64,000 nucleotides of DNA from Bacteroidota bacterium. Lineage in GTDB: Bacteria; Bacteroidota; Bacteroidia; 2-12-FULL-35-15. The stretch lies in assembly GCA_025963715.1 (NCBI GenBank), contig JAOQAG010000014.1:1-64000 (forward strand). The letters run 5' to 3'. The notes under the pieces were generated by a model. The model was not told the DNA's origin. It saw nothing but the letters and a program-made list of their open reading frames with translations, and searched no databases. The position numbers were made by a program, and so were the translations under genes. Shown piece by piece: positions 51,194 through 60,405 of the stretch (the stretch's first letter is position 1; each line of letters begins with the position of its first letter).

Positions 51194-51691
51194 TTATTTA
51201 GCATCGGGTGCGGGTGCCGATTCAATGTAACTGATAAGCATGATCACACATCCTGTTTTTACAACACCCGGTGTAGAGCTGACAGGTACATCGTATTCGA
51301 TGTAATAATTGCCGGATTTGGTAGGCTCGAATGACCAGAAGTTATTATCGATTCCCTGCGAATTGTCGAATACTTTGTGACGATTGTTTTTTACACGATA
51401 GCTTTTATCGTAAATGTTCATGGTCAGCGGCTCTTCAAAACCGGAGGAACAAAATACGATCTTGTATTTTTGTCCCTGGAAAGCGCAGAATTGCACTTCT
51501 ACAGTTTTGGCTTTGGCATCGAATGTAAATTCGTTTACCACATAGCTGTCGTACTTGTAAGGTGGCTTGATATTGGGTTTGCAGGATTTCATAATCTGTT
51601 TTGCCTTGCATTGGGCAAAAGAATAATGATTGGTACAAACTAATGCACCAATCATTATCAGTATGAGGTATATAACCCTGTTTTTTGTCAT
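51194..51691 (-). CDS. Secreted protein of a three-member paralogue set (member 2)
   Basis: 165 residues with a signal peptide (about 1-26, HYSFA before QCKA). Shared motifs are PPYKYDSYVVNEFTFD, VQFCAFQGQKYKIVFCSS and CVIMLISYIES. Cysteines at the same places (after the signal, centre, end) suggest disulfides. It lies 7 bp before member 3 and 6 bp after member 1. Confidence 0.8.
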   Translation of the reverse strand: MTKNRVIYLILIMIGALVCTNHYSFAQCKAKQIMKSCKPNIKPPYKYDSYVVNEFTFDAKAKTVEVQFCAFQGQKYKIVFCSSGFEEPLTMNIYDKSYRVKNNRHKVFDNSQGIDNNFWSFEPTKSGNYYIEYDVPVSSTPGVVKTGCVIMLISYIESAPAPDAK

Positions 51692-51697
51692 TTTGGT

Positions 51698-52153
51698 TTA
51701 TTTATATCCAACCATAAACACCATGCAGCCGCTGCCGCCTTTTTGTGCAAGAGTATCTGCAGGTACATCATAATCTACAAATAATTTACGTGCTCTCGGA
51801 ACATCAAATGTCATTTCGGTATCACCGGCTTTGCTGGTATAGATCGGCTCACGTTTTTTAGAATCTTTATCTTTTGTATACACGTTGATCTGGATCGCTT
51901 TTGGCAATGCCGTTGTATTGAAGATCAGGCGATATTTTTCGCCGATAAATACAGGCACTTCCACTTCCAGTTGCTGTGCTTTTTTTGTGAAGCTGATCTT
52001 TGTAAATTTCTGGCTGTCGTATTTGTACGGCTCCATTTTTTTCTTGCAGCTTGCGGTCAGTGCTTTTTTATCACAGTTGTCAGGGCTTTGTATGGTGGTA
52101 AATCCGAATACAAACACAAGACCAACCAAACCCGCATAAACTATTTTTTTCAT
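51698..52153 (-). CDS. Secreted protein of a three-member paralogue set (member 1)
   Basis: 151 residues with a signal segment (about 1-22). It has EPYKYDSQKFTKISF, the central VPVFIGEKYRLIFNT and the C-terminal SGCMVFMVGYK. It is more divergent than members 2 and 3, lacking the central cysteine. It lies 35 bp after the lipoprotein gene that starts this operon. Confidence 0.8.
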   Translation of the reverse strand: MKKIVYAGLVGLVFVFGFTTIQSPDNCDKKALTASCKKKMEPYKYDSQKFTKISFTKKAQQLEVEVPVFIGEKYRLIFNTTALPKAIQINVYTKDKDSKKREPIYTSKAGDTEMTFDVPRARKLFVDYDVPADTLAQKGGSGCMVFMVGYK

Positions 52154-52188
52154 AATCTTAAATTTTAATGTTAGTAATTCAGGTTTGA

Positions 52189-53070
52189 TTATCCGTTGAT
52201 GAATTTGGTTCTTAATTCTTCAATTTTCTTCGTCAGCGTGCTTACTTCATCATCTGTTAAGGTCATTTCTTTATCAGTATCGTCCGCTGCAGCAGGGTTG
52301 TTTTTTACAGATGGAAGCGCATCGTAAACTGTTTTTATGCTTTCCAGATCTGCTACCAAACCACCAATGGTCGGGTCTTTTTTCTCTTGTGATTTTAAGG
52401 AATTGATGATGCTTCCCAAAATGGTCATTTGTTCTGCCAGTTTGCTGTTCAGCGATTTATCTTTTCCTTTTTCGTAAACTTTAGAACCTACATACATACT
52501 TTCTACCCATGCACCTGCAAATACGATGGAAGTAACCTGTTGCTGGTCGTTTTCATCAAGATACATATCGGTTACCATTTGCAATTCTGCAATGATGTAA
52601 GCCAGTGAATCTTCGTTGCCAATGTTTTTTTCGAAGCGTTTTGACAAATTACTTTGTTCAAAAACAGAGCCCATTCCAAGGTTATCAGCCATAGAGCGGC
52701 AAAGTTTCATATAGTTCATTGCTTCCTGATTTTGTTTGTTCAAAACCGTGTAGGAAAGATCGGCGCTGTAAACACCAAGATTTAATGCTTTGCTTAAGTT
52801 GGTTGTGTATTTCGAAGGATCTTTTTGAGAGCTGGTTACGCCGTCTTTGTATTTTAATCCCGATTTTTTGAATATAGATGCAATTTGCAAAGGAGAAGGA
52901 AGCGAGTAAGATACTTCTTCAGTTTCAGCGCTCGCAGTTTTTACCGTATCGGCCGGGGGAGTAATTACAGTATCTTCTTTAGGAGTTTCGCTGCCACATG
53001 ATGCCAATAGCATTCCAGCGGCAATAAGCATTGTACCTTTAAGCACGAATGATTTTTTGTTTACAAGCAT
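52189..53070 (-). CDS. Lipoprotein of unknown function, first gene of a four-gene operon
   Basis: 293 residues. Lipobox LLASC (cysteine about 25), a disordered acidic segment, then a helical body starting SYSLPSPLQIASIFKKSGLKY and containing LNLGVYSADLSYTVLNKQ, MTDMYLDENDQQQ-like and AGAWVESMYVGSKVYE segments; the last 60 residues form a coiled-coil-like helix (DDEVSTLTKKIEELRTKF). I recall related lipoproteins in Bacteroidota but no assigned function. It probably works with the three secreted paralogues encoded next to it. Confidence 0.8.
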   Translation of the reverse strand: MLVNKKSFVLKGTMLIAAGMLLASCGSETPKEDTVITPPADTVKTASAETEEVSYSLPSPLQIASIFKKSGLKYKDGVTSSQKDPSKYTTNLSKALNLGVYSADLSYTVLNKQNQEAMNYMKLCRSMADNLGMGSVFEQSNLSKRFEKNIGNEDSLAYIIAELQMVTDMYLDENDQQQVTSIVFAGAWVESMYVGSKVYEKGKDKSLNSKLAEQMTILGSIINSLKSQEKKDPTIGGLVADLESIKTVYDALPSVKNNPAAADDTDKEMTLTDDEVSTLTKKIEELRTKFING

Positions 53071-53170
53071 TTTTTTCGGTTAATAATTGGTTAATAACGA
53101 TGTATTTGGAAAATTCAGGGCTAAACTACAAAAAAATATTAAAGTACAAAATTCCAAAGGGCTTAATATC

Positions 53171-54442
53171 TTAATATTTATTGAGCGTTATTTGTTTTTT
53201 ATTGATGATCCCGATCACTTTTCCTTTGAAGGTGGTTCCGGTAAACGGTGTGTTTGCCGATTTGGATAAAATATGCTTTTTTTCAAGCGTATATTCCTGT
53301 TCCGGGTCAAACAAAGTGATGTTAGCCGGTTCGCCTTCCCTGATCAGCGGCTGTTTCAGCTTTAAAATGTTCCTGGGATTGCTGGTAAGCGTTTCAATGA
53401 TGGTTTCCAGTTTTACTTTTCCTTTGTTGGAATTGATCAGCCCGAATGCGGTTTGCAGCCCGATCATGCCATTGGAAGCGTGATCGAATTCCACTTCCTT
53501 GGATTCAATATCCTGCGGGCGGTGATCGCTGGTGATCGCGTCGATGGTGCCATCTGCAATCCCTTTGCGGATCGCTTCCAGGTCGGTTTTGGTGCGTAAA
53601 GGCGGACTCAGCTTATAATTGCTGTCGAAGCCGGTAAGTAAGCCATCGTGCAGCGCAATGTTATAAGCAGTTACAGAGCTGGTTACTTTTAATCCTTTGG
53701 CTTTTGCCTGGCGGATCAGCTCTACTGATCGTTGTGTGGAAATATTTGAAATGTGGATGGGCGCATCGGTATATTCTGCAAGGGAAATGTTCCGGGCTAT
53801 CATCAGCTCTTCTGCCAGGGCGGGAATACCTTTGAGTCCAAGCCGTGTGGAGATCTCGCCTTCGTTCATTTTTCCGTCCTGCGAAATGCTTTTGTCATCG
53901 CAGTGCGTCATCACCAGTCCGTCGAAATTTTTTGAATAGAGGAGCGCGCGCATCAGTATGCCTGCATTGGCGATCGCGTTTTTATCGTCGGAAAATGCTA
54001 CTGCGCCCGCCTGCTGCATGTCGTACATCTCCGATAATTCTTTTCCTTCGCGGTTTTGCGTGGTTGTGCCTACCGGGTATACATCCACAATGGCTCCGTC
54101 AGTATTGTTTTTAATGTACTGGATCTGTGCTTTTGAATGTACGGGCGGGTTGGTGCCAGATACTACTGCAACGCCTGTAAAGCCGCCTGCTGCAGCTGCT
54201 TTCATTCCGCTCTGCAGATCTTCTTTGTGCTCAAAACCCGGATCGCAAAAATTAGCCTGCAGATCCAGCCAGCCATTGGAAAGATGAAGATTGGCGGCTT
54301 CAATTGTTTTTACATTCTTATCGGCCGTGATCTTTGATTTGATGGAAGTGATGGTTCCATTCTCGATCAGTACATCCATTGTTTTGCCATGGTGCGGCGA
54401 ATTGGGATCGATGATGTGCGCTTGTTTGATGAGTATATTCAT
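53171..54442 (-). CDS. Dihydroorotase homologue lacking the metal-ligand motif
   Basis: 423 residues, amidohydrolase-fold homologue of type I dihydroorotase. In active enzymes the metal site begins D-x-H-x-H-x-R; here D60-L-Q-A-N-F-C puts Gln62 and Asn64 in place of the His pair and Cys66 in place of the substrate Arg. The HIS(H)-S motif reads HISNIST (Asn for His) and the DHAPH motif reads DHRPQ. The rest (FSDDKNAIANAG, MTHCDD, SPPLRTKTDLEAIRKG) still matches. It is probably catalytically inactive, comparable to non-catalytic PyrC' partners that support aspartate transcarbamoylase, but no pyrB is near. Annotation as plain pyrC would be misleading. Confidence 0.88.
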   Translation of the reverse strand: MNILIKQAHIIDPNSPHHGKTMDVLIENGTITSIKSKITADKNVKTIEAANLHLSNGWLDLQANFCDPGFEHKEDLQSGMKAAAAGGFTGVAVVSGTNPPVHSKAQIQYIKNNTDGAIVDVYPVGTTTQNREGKELSEMYDMQQAGAVAFSDDKNAIANAGILMRALLYSKNFDGLVMTHCDDKSISQDGKMNEGEISTRLGLKGIPALAEELMIARNISLAEYTDAPIHISNISTQRSVELIRQAKAKGLKVTSSVTAYNIALHDGLLTGFDSNYKLSPPLRTKTDLEAIRKGIADGTIDAITSDHRPQDIESKEVEFDHASNGMIGLQTAFGLINSNKGKVKLETIIETLTSNPRNILKLKQPLIREGEPANITLFDPEQEYTLEKKHILSKSANTPFTGTTFKGKVIGIINKKQITLNKY

Positions 54443-54446
54443 GGAT

Positions 54447-54580
54447 CTACTAAATACTAATGTTTACTAATTTACTAATCTGGGTACGGATAACGAACAG
54501 GAACGAAACTACGAATCTGTGTAAAGAAAGTTCAAAGTTCAAAGTTTAAAGTTCAAAGTTTGCTGTGCGCTGATGTTGTG
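54447..54580. repeat. Family D repeat segment with GTTCAAAGTT tract
   Basis: TCTACTAAATACTAATGTTTACTAATTTACTAATCTG, TACGGATAACGAACAGGAACGAAACTACGAATCTGTG, then AAAGTTCAAAGTTTAAAGTTCAAAGTTTGC (54529-54561). It is the complete form of family D in this window. No gene occurs in 54443-54665. Confidence 0.75.
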
Positions 54581-54665
54581 TTTACCTTTTTGTTTTGTCT
54601 ATTGTCTACTTTTTTGTTTGTTGTCTACTTTTCTTTTGCCATTACCTGTTTACTTTCTTCTTTCC

Positions 54666-56726
54666 TTATTTCAATAATCTTAATAATGCAATCTCTATCG
54701 CTAAAAATAAGAGTGCGAGAACCAAACAAAGCTTCCACAATTTTTTTCCCTGGTCGATCTCCGCTAATGTGTTAGTGATGCTTCGTTCGCTGCTATTTAA
54801 GATGTTGAAATTCATGTAATTGTTTTTATCTACCTGTTCTTTTAACTGATCGGAAGTAAAGCAGGTTAAATCCGATTCGTTGCGGTTAAAATTATAGGAA
54901 ATGCCCATGATCAGGTCTTTATCAGCATATACATTGTAATTGCCTGCTTCGGTAATTTGGTTGTGAACCATGATCTCCGTGCGGGAATCCAGTACTTTGT
55001 GCTCCGGGATGATGTCAAAATTAGGGTTGATGCCTTTGATGTGGTATACATTTTCTCCGGTAAGCACATTGTTGGTTTCAATGGCATCTTCATTGCCAAT
55101 GGTATAAAACAAGGGCGCAGCGCTTAGGCTGTACATCCCGATCTTGTACATGGTTGGAACAAAAATGGCATGTTTGGCAAAGTTGCTGAAATCATCGCCC
55201 AGAGCGGCCGTACTCAGGTACAGCTTGCCTTTTCCTACGGAATATTTGGCAAGGAACACATCGCCGTTCTGCAATTTCAATAAATATTCTTCGTTGCTGC
55301 GCGTTGCTTTTGAAATAACATAATGGGCGCTTACTTTTGGCAGATCGAGGTTGGTGGCGCTGAATGTTTTTTTCTCGAACACATCTTTGTAGATCTCATT
55401 ATCAAGATTGATCTTATCCACTTTGGTATTGGCCGTGTCCAGCTTTTCGAAATAATTGGCGCGGGCTGCGGTTAAAAATTCTTTATAGGAATTTAAATCG
55501 CTTTGCGCGGATGGAAAAACCAGCACGCTGCCGCCGTTTTCCATAAAGCGTTTGAGCTCTTGTGACAAGCCGGAAGAAACTGTTTTTAATTCGTTGAGAA
55601 TGATAAGTTTGTTAGTGGAAAGTGTGGAATAATCCAACTTGTCTTCCACTGCATTTTTGAAAATGAACAGCGAATCGCCTCCGAATAATTTTTTTAAATA
55701 CAAACTCTCGGTGGAAACCGCAGCTGCAGCATTAATGCAGAGTACCGGAATATTTTTTGCCACTTCAAAGCTGAAATAAAATTTGTCGTCGAATGTTACC
55801 GGGTAATCGTTCAGCTCGATGCGGCAGTGCTGGATGCCGGTTTCTTTGGATGCAAAAGAAAGGATCACTTCGGTTTGTGATTCTTTATCGACATTAAAAC
55901 TGGCAGGTGTTTTCTGAATGTTGTTAATGAACAATTTAATGGGATTGTTCTCGATCACTTTGTCGGAAACATTTTTAATGCGCACGTGCAGTTTTTCCAC
56001 CTGGTTGAATTGCCTTACGGGTGTTTCAAACCAGCAGGTATCGATGTATACGTTGCTTTTTTCTGTCGCGGTAAGCGGAATTAAATTGACGCGGATGCTC
56101 GTGTCGTTTTTTACCTGCGGGAGGTTGGTATTGCTTTTTTGAAAATCGGAAAGGATGAAAGCGGTTTTGTTTTTATTGCCGCTTTGCTGCAGTACATCAA
56201 ATGCACGGGAGGTGATCGCCGAAAGGCTGCGTGTAGCGGGCGTGATCTTTATTTCATCCAGCAATTCAACAAATTCTTCTTTGTTGACCAGGCGCTGGTG
56301 TTTTCCTTCAAAATCGTTGCTGAGCAGCTGAAAGCGGTCGGTTGGCTTGTAGGCTGCCACAATTTCGATCGCGCGTTTTTTTGCTTCATCCAGCAAGGTG
56401 CCATTTTTATTGATGGCATCCATGCTAAAGGAATTATCGATAAAAATGCTGATGGCTTTATCGCCGGTAATAATTTTTTTATTCTCAACCGGAATAAAAG
56501 GTTGTGCAAATGCGAGAACGAGAAAGGTGATGAACAGGATGCGTGCTGCTAAAACGAGTAAATGTTTGAGCTTTGATTTGGCTTGTGTTTCCTGCTTTAC
56601 TTCTTTCAAAAAACGAACGTTGCTGAAATAAACGGTCTTGAATTTCCTGAAATTAAATAAGTGAATGATTATAGGAATGGCAATTGCCGAAAGTGCAAAT
56701 AAAAATGCTGGATAGGTAAAGCTCAT
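54666..56726 (-). CDS. BatA/VWA-domain membrane protein
   Basis: 686 residues from the ATG at 56726 (MSFTYPAFLFALSAIAIP); the upstream start adds 20 poorly placed residues. N-terminal BatA module: a helix (about 5-25) then PIIIHLFNFRKFKTVYFSNVRFLKEV and a second helix (about 58-78). A VWA-like domain follows with the MIDAS start IDNSFSMDAI (D-x-S-x-S) and FILSDFQKS. The later part is a large extracytoplasmic glutamine-amidotransferase-like or beta-rich stretch (about 280-650), and a C-terminal membrane helix ends the protein. Such proteins occur in aerotolerance-like or envelope complexes of Bacteroidota; here no other bat genes flank it. Confidence 0.85.
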   Translation of the reverse strand: MSFTYPAFLFALSAIAIPIIIHLFNFRKFKTVYFSNVRFLKEVKQETQAKSKLKHLLVLAARILFITFLVLAFAQPFIPVENKKIITGDKAISIFIDNSFSMDAINKNGTLLDEAKKRAIEIVAAYKPTDRFQLLSNDFEGKHQRLVNKEEFVELLDEIKITPATRSLSAITSRAFDVLQQSGNKNKTAFILSDFQKSNTNLPQVKNDTSIRVNLIPLTATEKSNVYIDTCWFETPVRQFNQVEKLHVRIKNVSDKVIENNPIKLFINNIQKTPASFNVDKESQTEVILSFASKETGIQHCRIELNDYPVTFDDKFYFSFEVAKNIPVLCINAAAAVSTESLYLKKLFGGDSLFIFKNAVEDKLDYSTLSTNKLIILNELKTVSSGLSQELKRFMENGGSVLVFPSAQSDLNSYKEFLTAARANYFEKLDTANTKVDKINLDNEIYKDVFEKKTFSATNLDLPKVSAHYVISKATRSNEEYLLKLQNGDVFLAKYSVGKGKLYLSTAALGDDFSNFAKHAIFVPTMYKIGMYSLSAAPLFYTIGNEDAIETNNVLTGENVYHIKGINPNFDIIPEHKVLDSRTEIMVHNQITEAGNYNVYADKDLIMGISYNFNRNESDLTCFTSDQLKEQVDKNNYMNFNILNSSERSITNTLAEIDQGKKLWKLCLVLALLFLAIEIALLRLLK

Positions 56727-56863
56727 CAAAGCCCAAAGATAATAAATTTTGGCGGATGTAAAATTTCTGCCGCGAAATGTTTTCAATGTTGAATTTAATT
56801 AAGGAAAATAGGCTGTTTTTTCTGTAAATTGTGTACAATTGTTCTTTCACAAACCACTATTCC

Positions 56864-57574
56864 ATGAAAACCACTACACGTTTCTTTATTGTCTTTGCCA
56901 TTATTATTTCATCTATTTCTGCTAAAGCTCAGGATACTTTGTATTTAAAAAGCGGCTTAAAAGTGGCTTCCCAGATCACAGAAATAACGCCTTCGGAGGT
57001 GCGTTATAAAAAAGCAAGTAATCCCGACGGACCAACGTATGTGATCGATGCGGTGGATATTCATTTTATTAAATACCGGAACGGAACAACAGATACGATC
57101 AATGCCAAAGCACCGGTTGTTGCAATAACTCCGGCCAACGAGCAAAAAGCTCCTGTATATGTTCAAGCACCTGTTCCGGCGGCACCGATTGATTTGCATC
57201 CGCCGATCTATACTGCAGGAATGTTTTATAGATATAATAACAGGCGCATGAAAACAAGGGAAATGCAAGGGATATTGTTGAGTGTGCACGATCCTGAGAT
57301 CGATTTGCATGTGAAAAAGGCAAAATTGGACAAGGGCCTGGAATATATAGGATTTGTGGGAGTTCCGGCTTTAGCGTTCGGATTAGGGTATACTGCTTAT
57401 GCATTTTTTAATAACGATGGAATTGCTTACGATAATCGTGCTCCAACATCGTATGCACCGGGAGTGGCAGCTATAGCCTTAGCTGCGGCTGCGCTGGCAA
57501 CATCCATTACGGTTAAGATCGTAGGGAAAAATCACAACAAAGCGGCGATCGAGATTTACAATCAGAAATATTAA
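56864..57574 (+). CDS. Secreted/membrane protein, paralogue of the 60406 gene
   Basis: 236 residues from the ATG at 56864 (MKTTTRFFIVFAIII); the longer start is weaker. Signal peptide ends KAQ before DTLYLKSG. The N-terminal domain has DTLYLKSGLKVASQITEITPSEVRYKK and GPTYVIDAVDIHFIKYRNGTTDTI, a pattern frequent in small Bacteroidota secreted proteins. A proline-rich spacer and a domain with two hydrophobic helices (about 158-175, 193-213) follow, and the end KAAIEIYNQKY matches the paralogue (AAAVKLYNESY). No function is known. It is single-gene with repeats behind it. Confidence 0.8.
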   Translation: MKTTTRFFIVFAIIISSISAKAQDTLYLKSGLKVASQITEITPSEVRYKKASNPDGPTYVIDAVDIHFIKYRNGTTDTINAKAPVVAITPANEQKAPVYVQAPVPAAPIDLHPPIYTAGMFYRYNNRRMKTREMQGILLSVHDPEIDLHVKKAKLDKGLEYIGFVGVPALAFGLGYTAYAFFNNDGIAYDNRAPTSYAPGVAAIALAAAALATSITVKIVGKNHNKAAIEIYNQKY

Positions 57575-57584
57575 GGTACAGATA

Positions 57585-57688
57585 GCGAACAGTACGGATA
57601 ACGAATAAAAACGAAACTACGAATCTGTGTGTTTGCTGTGTGCTAAAAAGAACTACCCCCTTCAAGGGTTTCAATCCCTTGATGGGGT
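57585..57688. repeat. Family D segment and a stem-loop
   Basis: CAGATAGCGAACAGTACGGATAACGAATAAAAACGAAACTACGAATCTGTG (57588-57638) precedes a stem ACCCCCTTCAAGGG / CCCTTGATGGGGT (57654-57688), which may terminate the plus-strand gene. No T-run follows. Confidence 0.6.
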
Positions 57689-57813
57689 GATAGCAAACAT
57701 TGGTATGTAATGTTGTGTGAAACGATATGCAAATCTGTGTTTTTGTTGTGTACTTTCCGCTCTTTGCGGCTTTGCGTGAAATCAATTCTGCGCTCCCTGC
57801 GTGAAAAACCAAG

Positions 57814-58599
57814 CTAAAATTTTTCAAAAGCACCCAACCCAAACAATGCAAAATCATATTTAACCGGGTCTGTTGCATCCAGCTTGCGTAGATTGGCGCT
57901 TAATTCTTCCACTGCTTTCCAGTCGTTTTGTGTACGTTTTAATAAGCCCAGCTTGCGTGCAACATTACCGGAATGCACATCCAACGGGCACATTAAATGG
58001 CTGGCATCCAGGTTTTTATTTTTCCAGATCCCAAAATCCACACCTCGCTTATCCGAACGGACCATCCAGCGCAGGTACATGCACAGGCGCTTTGCAGAAG
58101 AATTTTCCGAAGGATTGGAAACATGTTTTCCTGTACGTGCCGGATGCGGAATGGAAAAAAATATTTCGCGAAAATGAGTAATGGAATGGAGAAGTACTTC
58201 ATTTTTTGTTCCGCTTGCTGCCGGACTGAATGCCTGCTCGAGCCCTCCGTGTTTTTTATAAATATTTTTTAAGGAAGCCATAAAAAAAGTGGCATCCACG
58301 CCGTTAAAAGTACGGTGTACAAAATCATCGAAACGGCTTATTTCCTTTTTGCCTGCGGATAAAATAAACTCATGCGGACTGTTATCCATTAACCGCATCA
58401 TTTTATTTGCATTGTTGATTATGGTAACGCGTTGCCCCCAGGCGATAGTGGCTGCTAAAAAACCGGCAATTTCAATGTCTTCTTTTTTTGTAAATAAATG
58501 CGGAATCGAGATCGGGTCGGTTTCAATAAAATCGAGCCGGTTGTATTTATCGTATTTTTCTTCGAGGAAAATTTTTAATTCTTTACTGTTCAGTTTCAT
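57814..58599 (-). CDS. TIGR02757 / DUF2400 family protein
   Basis: 261 residues, soluble. Family markers are IETDPISIPHLFTKKEDIEIAGFLAATIAWGQR, RFDDFVHRTFNG, KRLCMYLRWMVRSDKRGVDFGIWK and CPLDVHSGNVARKLGLLKR. It is conserved in Bacteroidota and some other phyla, and fold predictions link it to helix-hairpin-helix or DNA-glycosylase-like proteins, but the function is unproven. Length fits the family. Confidence 0.9.
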   Translation of the reverse strand: MKLNSKELKIFLEEKYDKYNRLDFIETDPISIPHLFTKKEDIEIAGFLAATIAWGQRVTIINNANKMMRLMDNSPHEFILSAGKKEISRFDDFVHRTFNGVDATFFMASLKNIYKKHGGLEQAFSPAASGTKNEVLLHSITHFREIFFSIPHPARTGKHVSNPSENSSAKRLCMYLRWMVRSDKRGVDFGIWKNKNLDASHLMCPLDVHSGNVARKLGLLKRTQNDWKAVEELSANLRKLDATDPVKYDFALFGLGAFEKF

Positions 58600-58616
58600 T
58601 TTTTTGATTTATGATT

Positions 58617-58976
58617 TGTACAGATAACGAACAGGAACGAAACTACGAATCTGTGCATCTACTAAATACCAATTATTACTAATATACTAATCTGTGTGTA
58701 TGCTGTGTGTTAAATTAGTTCAATGTTTAAAGTTCAAAAGTTTAAAGTTTGCTGTGCGCAGATGCTGCGTTTGCTGATCGGAGCTCAATCTCCCTTTATC
58801 GTGTCATCCCGGGCCTGACCCGGGATCTCATAAATGTTTGCAAGACGTGTTTTATAGTTTTTAATTGGCAGATCCCGGGTCAGGCCCGGGATGACAACAC
58901 GGAGGAAAAAATTGGACTTCGAAATAAACACAGTACGTGCTTCGATTCGTAGTTTCGTTCCTGTTCGTTATCCGTA
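58617..58976. repeat. Repeat island: family D, family A (58802-58896), reversed family D
   Basis: Family D segments run 58617-58712. A family A palindrome has perfect 27-bp arms (58802-58828 / 58870-58896) and a 41-nt loop of the second type. From 58937 a family D segment runs in reverse orientation (GATTCGTAGTTTCGTTCCTGTTCGTTATCCG). The ORF across 58749-58952 is palindrome translation and not a gene. Confidence 0.85.
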
Positions 58977-59993
58977 TTATTCACTTTCTATCTTATCCCT
59001 CAGTTTTTTCATCAGGTCCTCGATCTTTTTAAAATAGCGGTAGCGCTGCTTTTCAGCTACGCCGCTGATCAGGTTGGATTTGCGGATCAGGTTTTTGAGC
59101 CACAGGTCGGTTTCCCCGCAAAATGCGGTGTTGGTGGTAAGGATCGTGTTAAACGTGTGGTAGGAAAGGTAGGTAGCCTTGAGTCCGGCAGTGGTTACCA
59201 GCACACAATTGTTTCCGATCATTACATCGCTGTGGTACAGTGCGTAATTATTTTCGGCAGAGGTCGGTTTGTCGTTTGCATCCAGCTTTATGTTCAGCTC
59301 CGCCTGGCGTTTGATCCTGTCAAGCATTTGCGATACATGGTCGCAGATGAGTAAAGCGTCCGCTTTTGATTTAAAGATCCCGGCTTCCCAGTAAAATTCA
59401 ATCTGTTTGATGGTGCTGTTTGCGGTATCGTCGCTCCAGATCTCAATGGAAGGTACTTTTGAATACATTTCGTAGATCGCGGCAGCGGTTTCCTTTAGCT
59501 CGTCATCAATTAAAGTACTGTCGTATTTTTTATCTTCAAAATCCTTTGCATTCAGGATGGATTTATTCCAGTAAAACATTTTAAAGGCGGTAAGCTCGGG
59601 GCTGACGAAGTGGTGAAATACTGGAATATCCTCGGCTGCAAAAATTACTTCTTTTTCATCAAAGTGCATGATCTTGCTGAGATCGTGGCGGATGGATTTA
59701 AAATAAGCTTTGAATCCATCAGGATGTCCGTCCATTTTATTGTATTTGAAATGGGCAGAACCATCGTCGTTGCTGTTGATAAAGGAATCGAAGGAGAATT
59801 TAAAATGTTTGCAAATGGCGGAGATCTCTTCGATGCTCAATGCTGTTTCGCCGCGCATACGCCTGTAAGCACTGTCGTTGCTCACCTGCAGTAAATCTGC
59901 AAGAGCATCCACCAGGGAAATATTGGAAGGCAAAGCATCTTTTAAACGCTGCATCAAGATCAATTGAGCAGATTCCGGTGTTTTTTTAGCCAT
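58977..59993 (-). CDS. Helix-turn-helix protein with large uncharacterised C-terminal domain
   Basis: 338 residues. The first about 70 residues form an XRE-like helix-turn-helix (SLVDALADLLQVSNDSAYRRMRGETALSIEEISAICKHF). The rest (about 75-338) is helical and includes SIRHDLSKIMHFDEKEVIFAAEDIPVFHHF, IKQIEFYWEAGIFKS and HVSQMLDRIKRQAEL. I recognise it as a recurrent architecture in Bacteroidota but cannot name it. It is a likely transcription regulator; the divergent small gene and 60406 are its nearest possible targets. Confidence 0.8.
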   Translation of the reverse strand: MAKKTPESAQLILMQRLKDALPSNISLVDALADLLQVSNDSAYRRMRGETALSIEEISAICKHFKFSFDSFINSNDDGSAHFKYNKMDGHPDGFKAYFKSIRHDLSKIMHFDEKEVIFAAEDIPVFHHFVSPELTAFKMFYWNKSILNAKDFEDKKYDSTLIDDELKETAAAIYEMYSKVPSIEIWSDDTANSTIKQIEFYWEAGIFKSKADALLICDHVSQMLDRIKRQAELNIKLDANDKPTSAENNYALYHSDVMIGNNCVLVTTAGLKATYLSYHTFNTILTTNTAFCGETDLWLKNLIRKSNLISGVAEKQRYRYFKKIEDLMKKLRDKIESE

Positions 59994-60232
59994 AAAATTG
60001 TCGCATTAAGTGATAATGGAGTAAGGAATTATTTGCAATTATTCATAAAAATACGAAATGAATTTGCAAAAATCGCAAAAATTAACAATTGCCGGGAGTA
60101 AGCCCCACTGTTTTTTTGCAGGGAATGCTTCAAATCTGTGAACAGGAGCGGGATGCCGTTTCTGCAGCCCGGAAAGCCGGAGTAGTTTTGCTTCAGAAAA
60201 TAACACAAATCAATTACCAAAATCTTAAAGCC

Positions 60233-60385
60233 ATGAAAACTCAAACCTTTCGCCTTTCAAAAACAAAAGCCATTTTTCAATGCTGTGCGGTTGCATTTTG
60301 TATTGCCGCAGCTGTAAGCTTTATCGGACAAATAGATCTGCGTGAATTTGTAACTAACATTTTAACCAGCTGGGATTCTATTTAA
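60233..60385 (+). CDS. Small membrane protein of 50 residues
   Basis: MKTQTFRLSKTKAIFQC, then one hydrophobic helix (about 18-33, AVAFCIAAAVSFIG), then QIDLREFVTNILTSW. The ATG follows AAAGCC; the longer in-frame ORF upstream has no support. It ends 20 bp before the 60406 gene and may be co-transcribed. No family recognised. Confidence 0.5.
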   Translation: MKTQTFRLSKTKAIFQCCAVAFCIAAAVSFIGQIDLREFVTNILTSWDSI

Positions 60386-60405
60386 TTTTTTTAAACCACA
60401 CCATC

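Noticed and set aside
58749-58952. Plus-strand ORF of 67 codons
   Set aside because: Spans the family A palindrome in the 58.8 kb repeat island; same translated repeat, no independent content.
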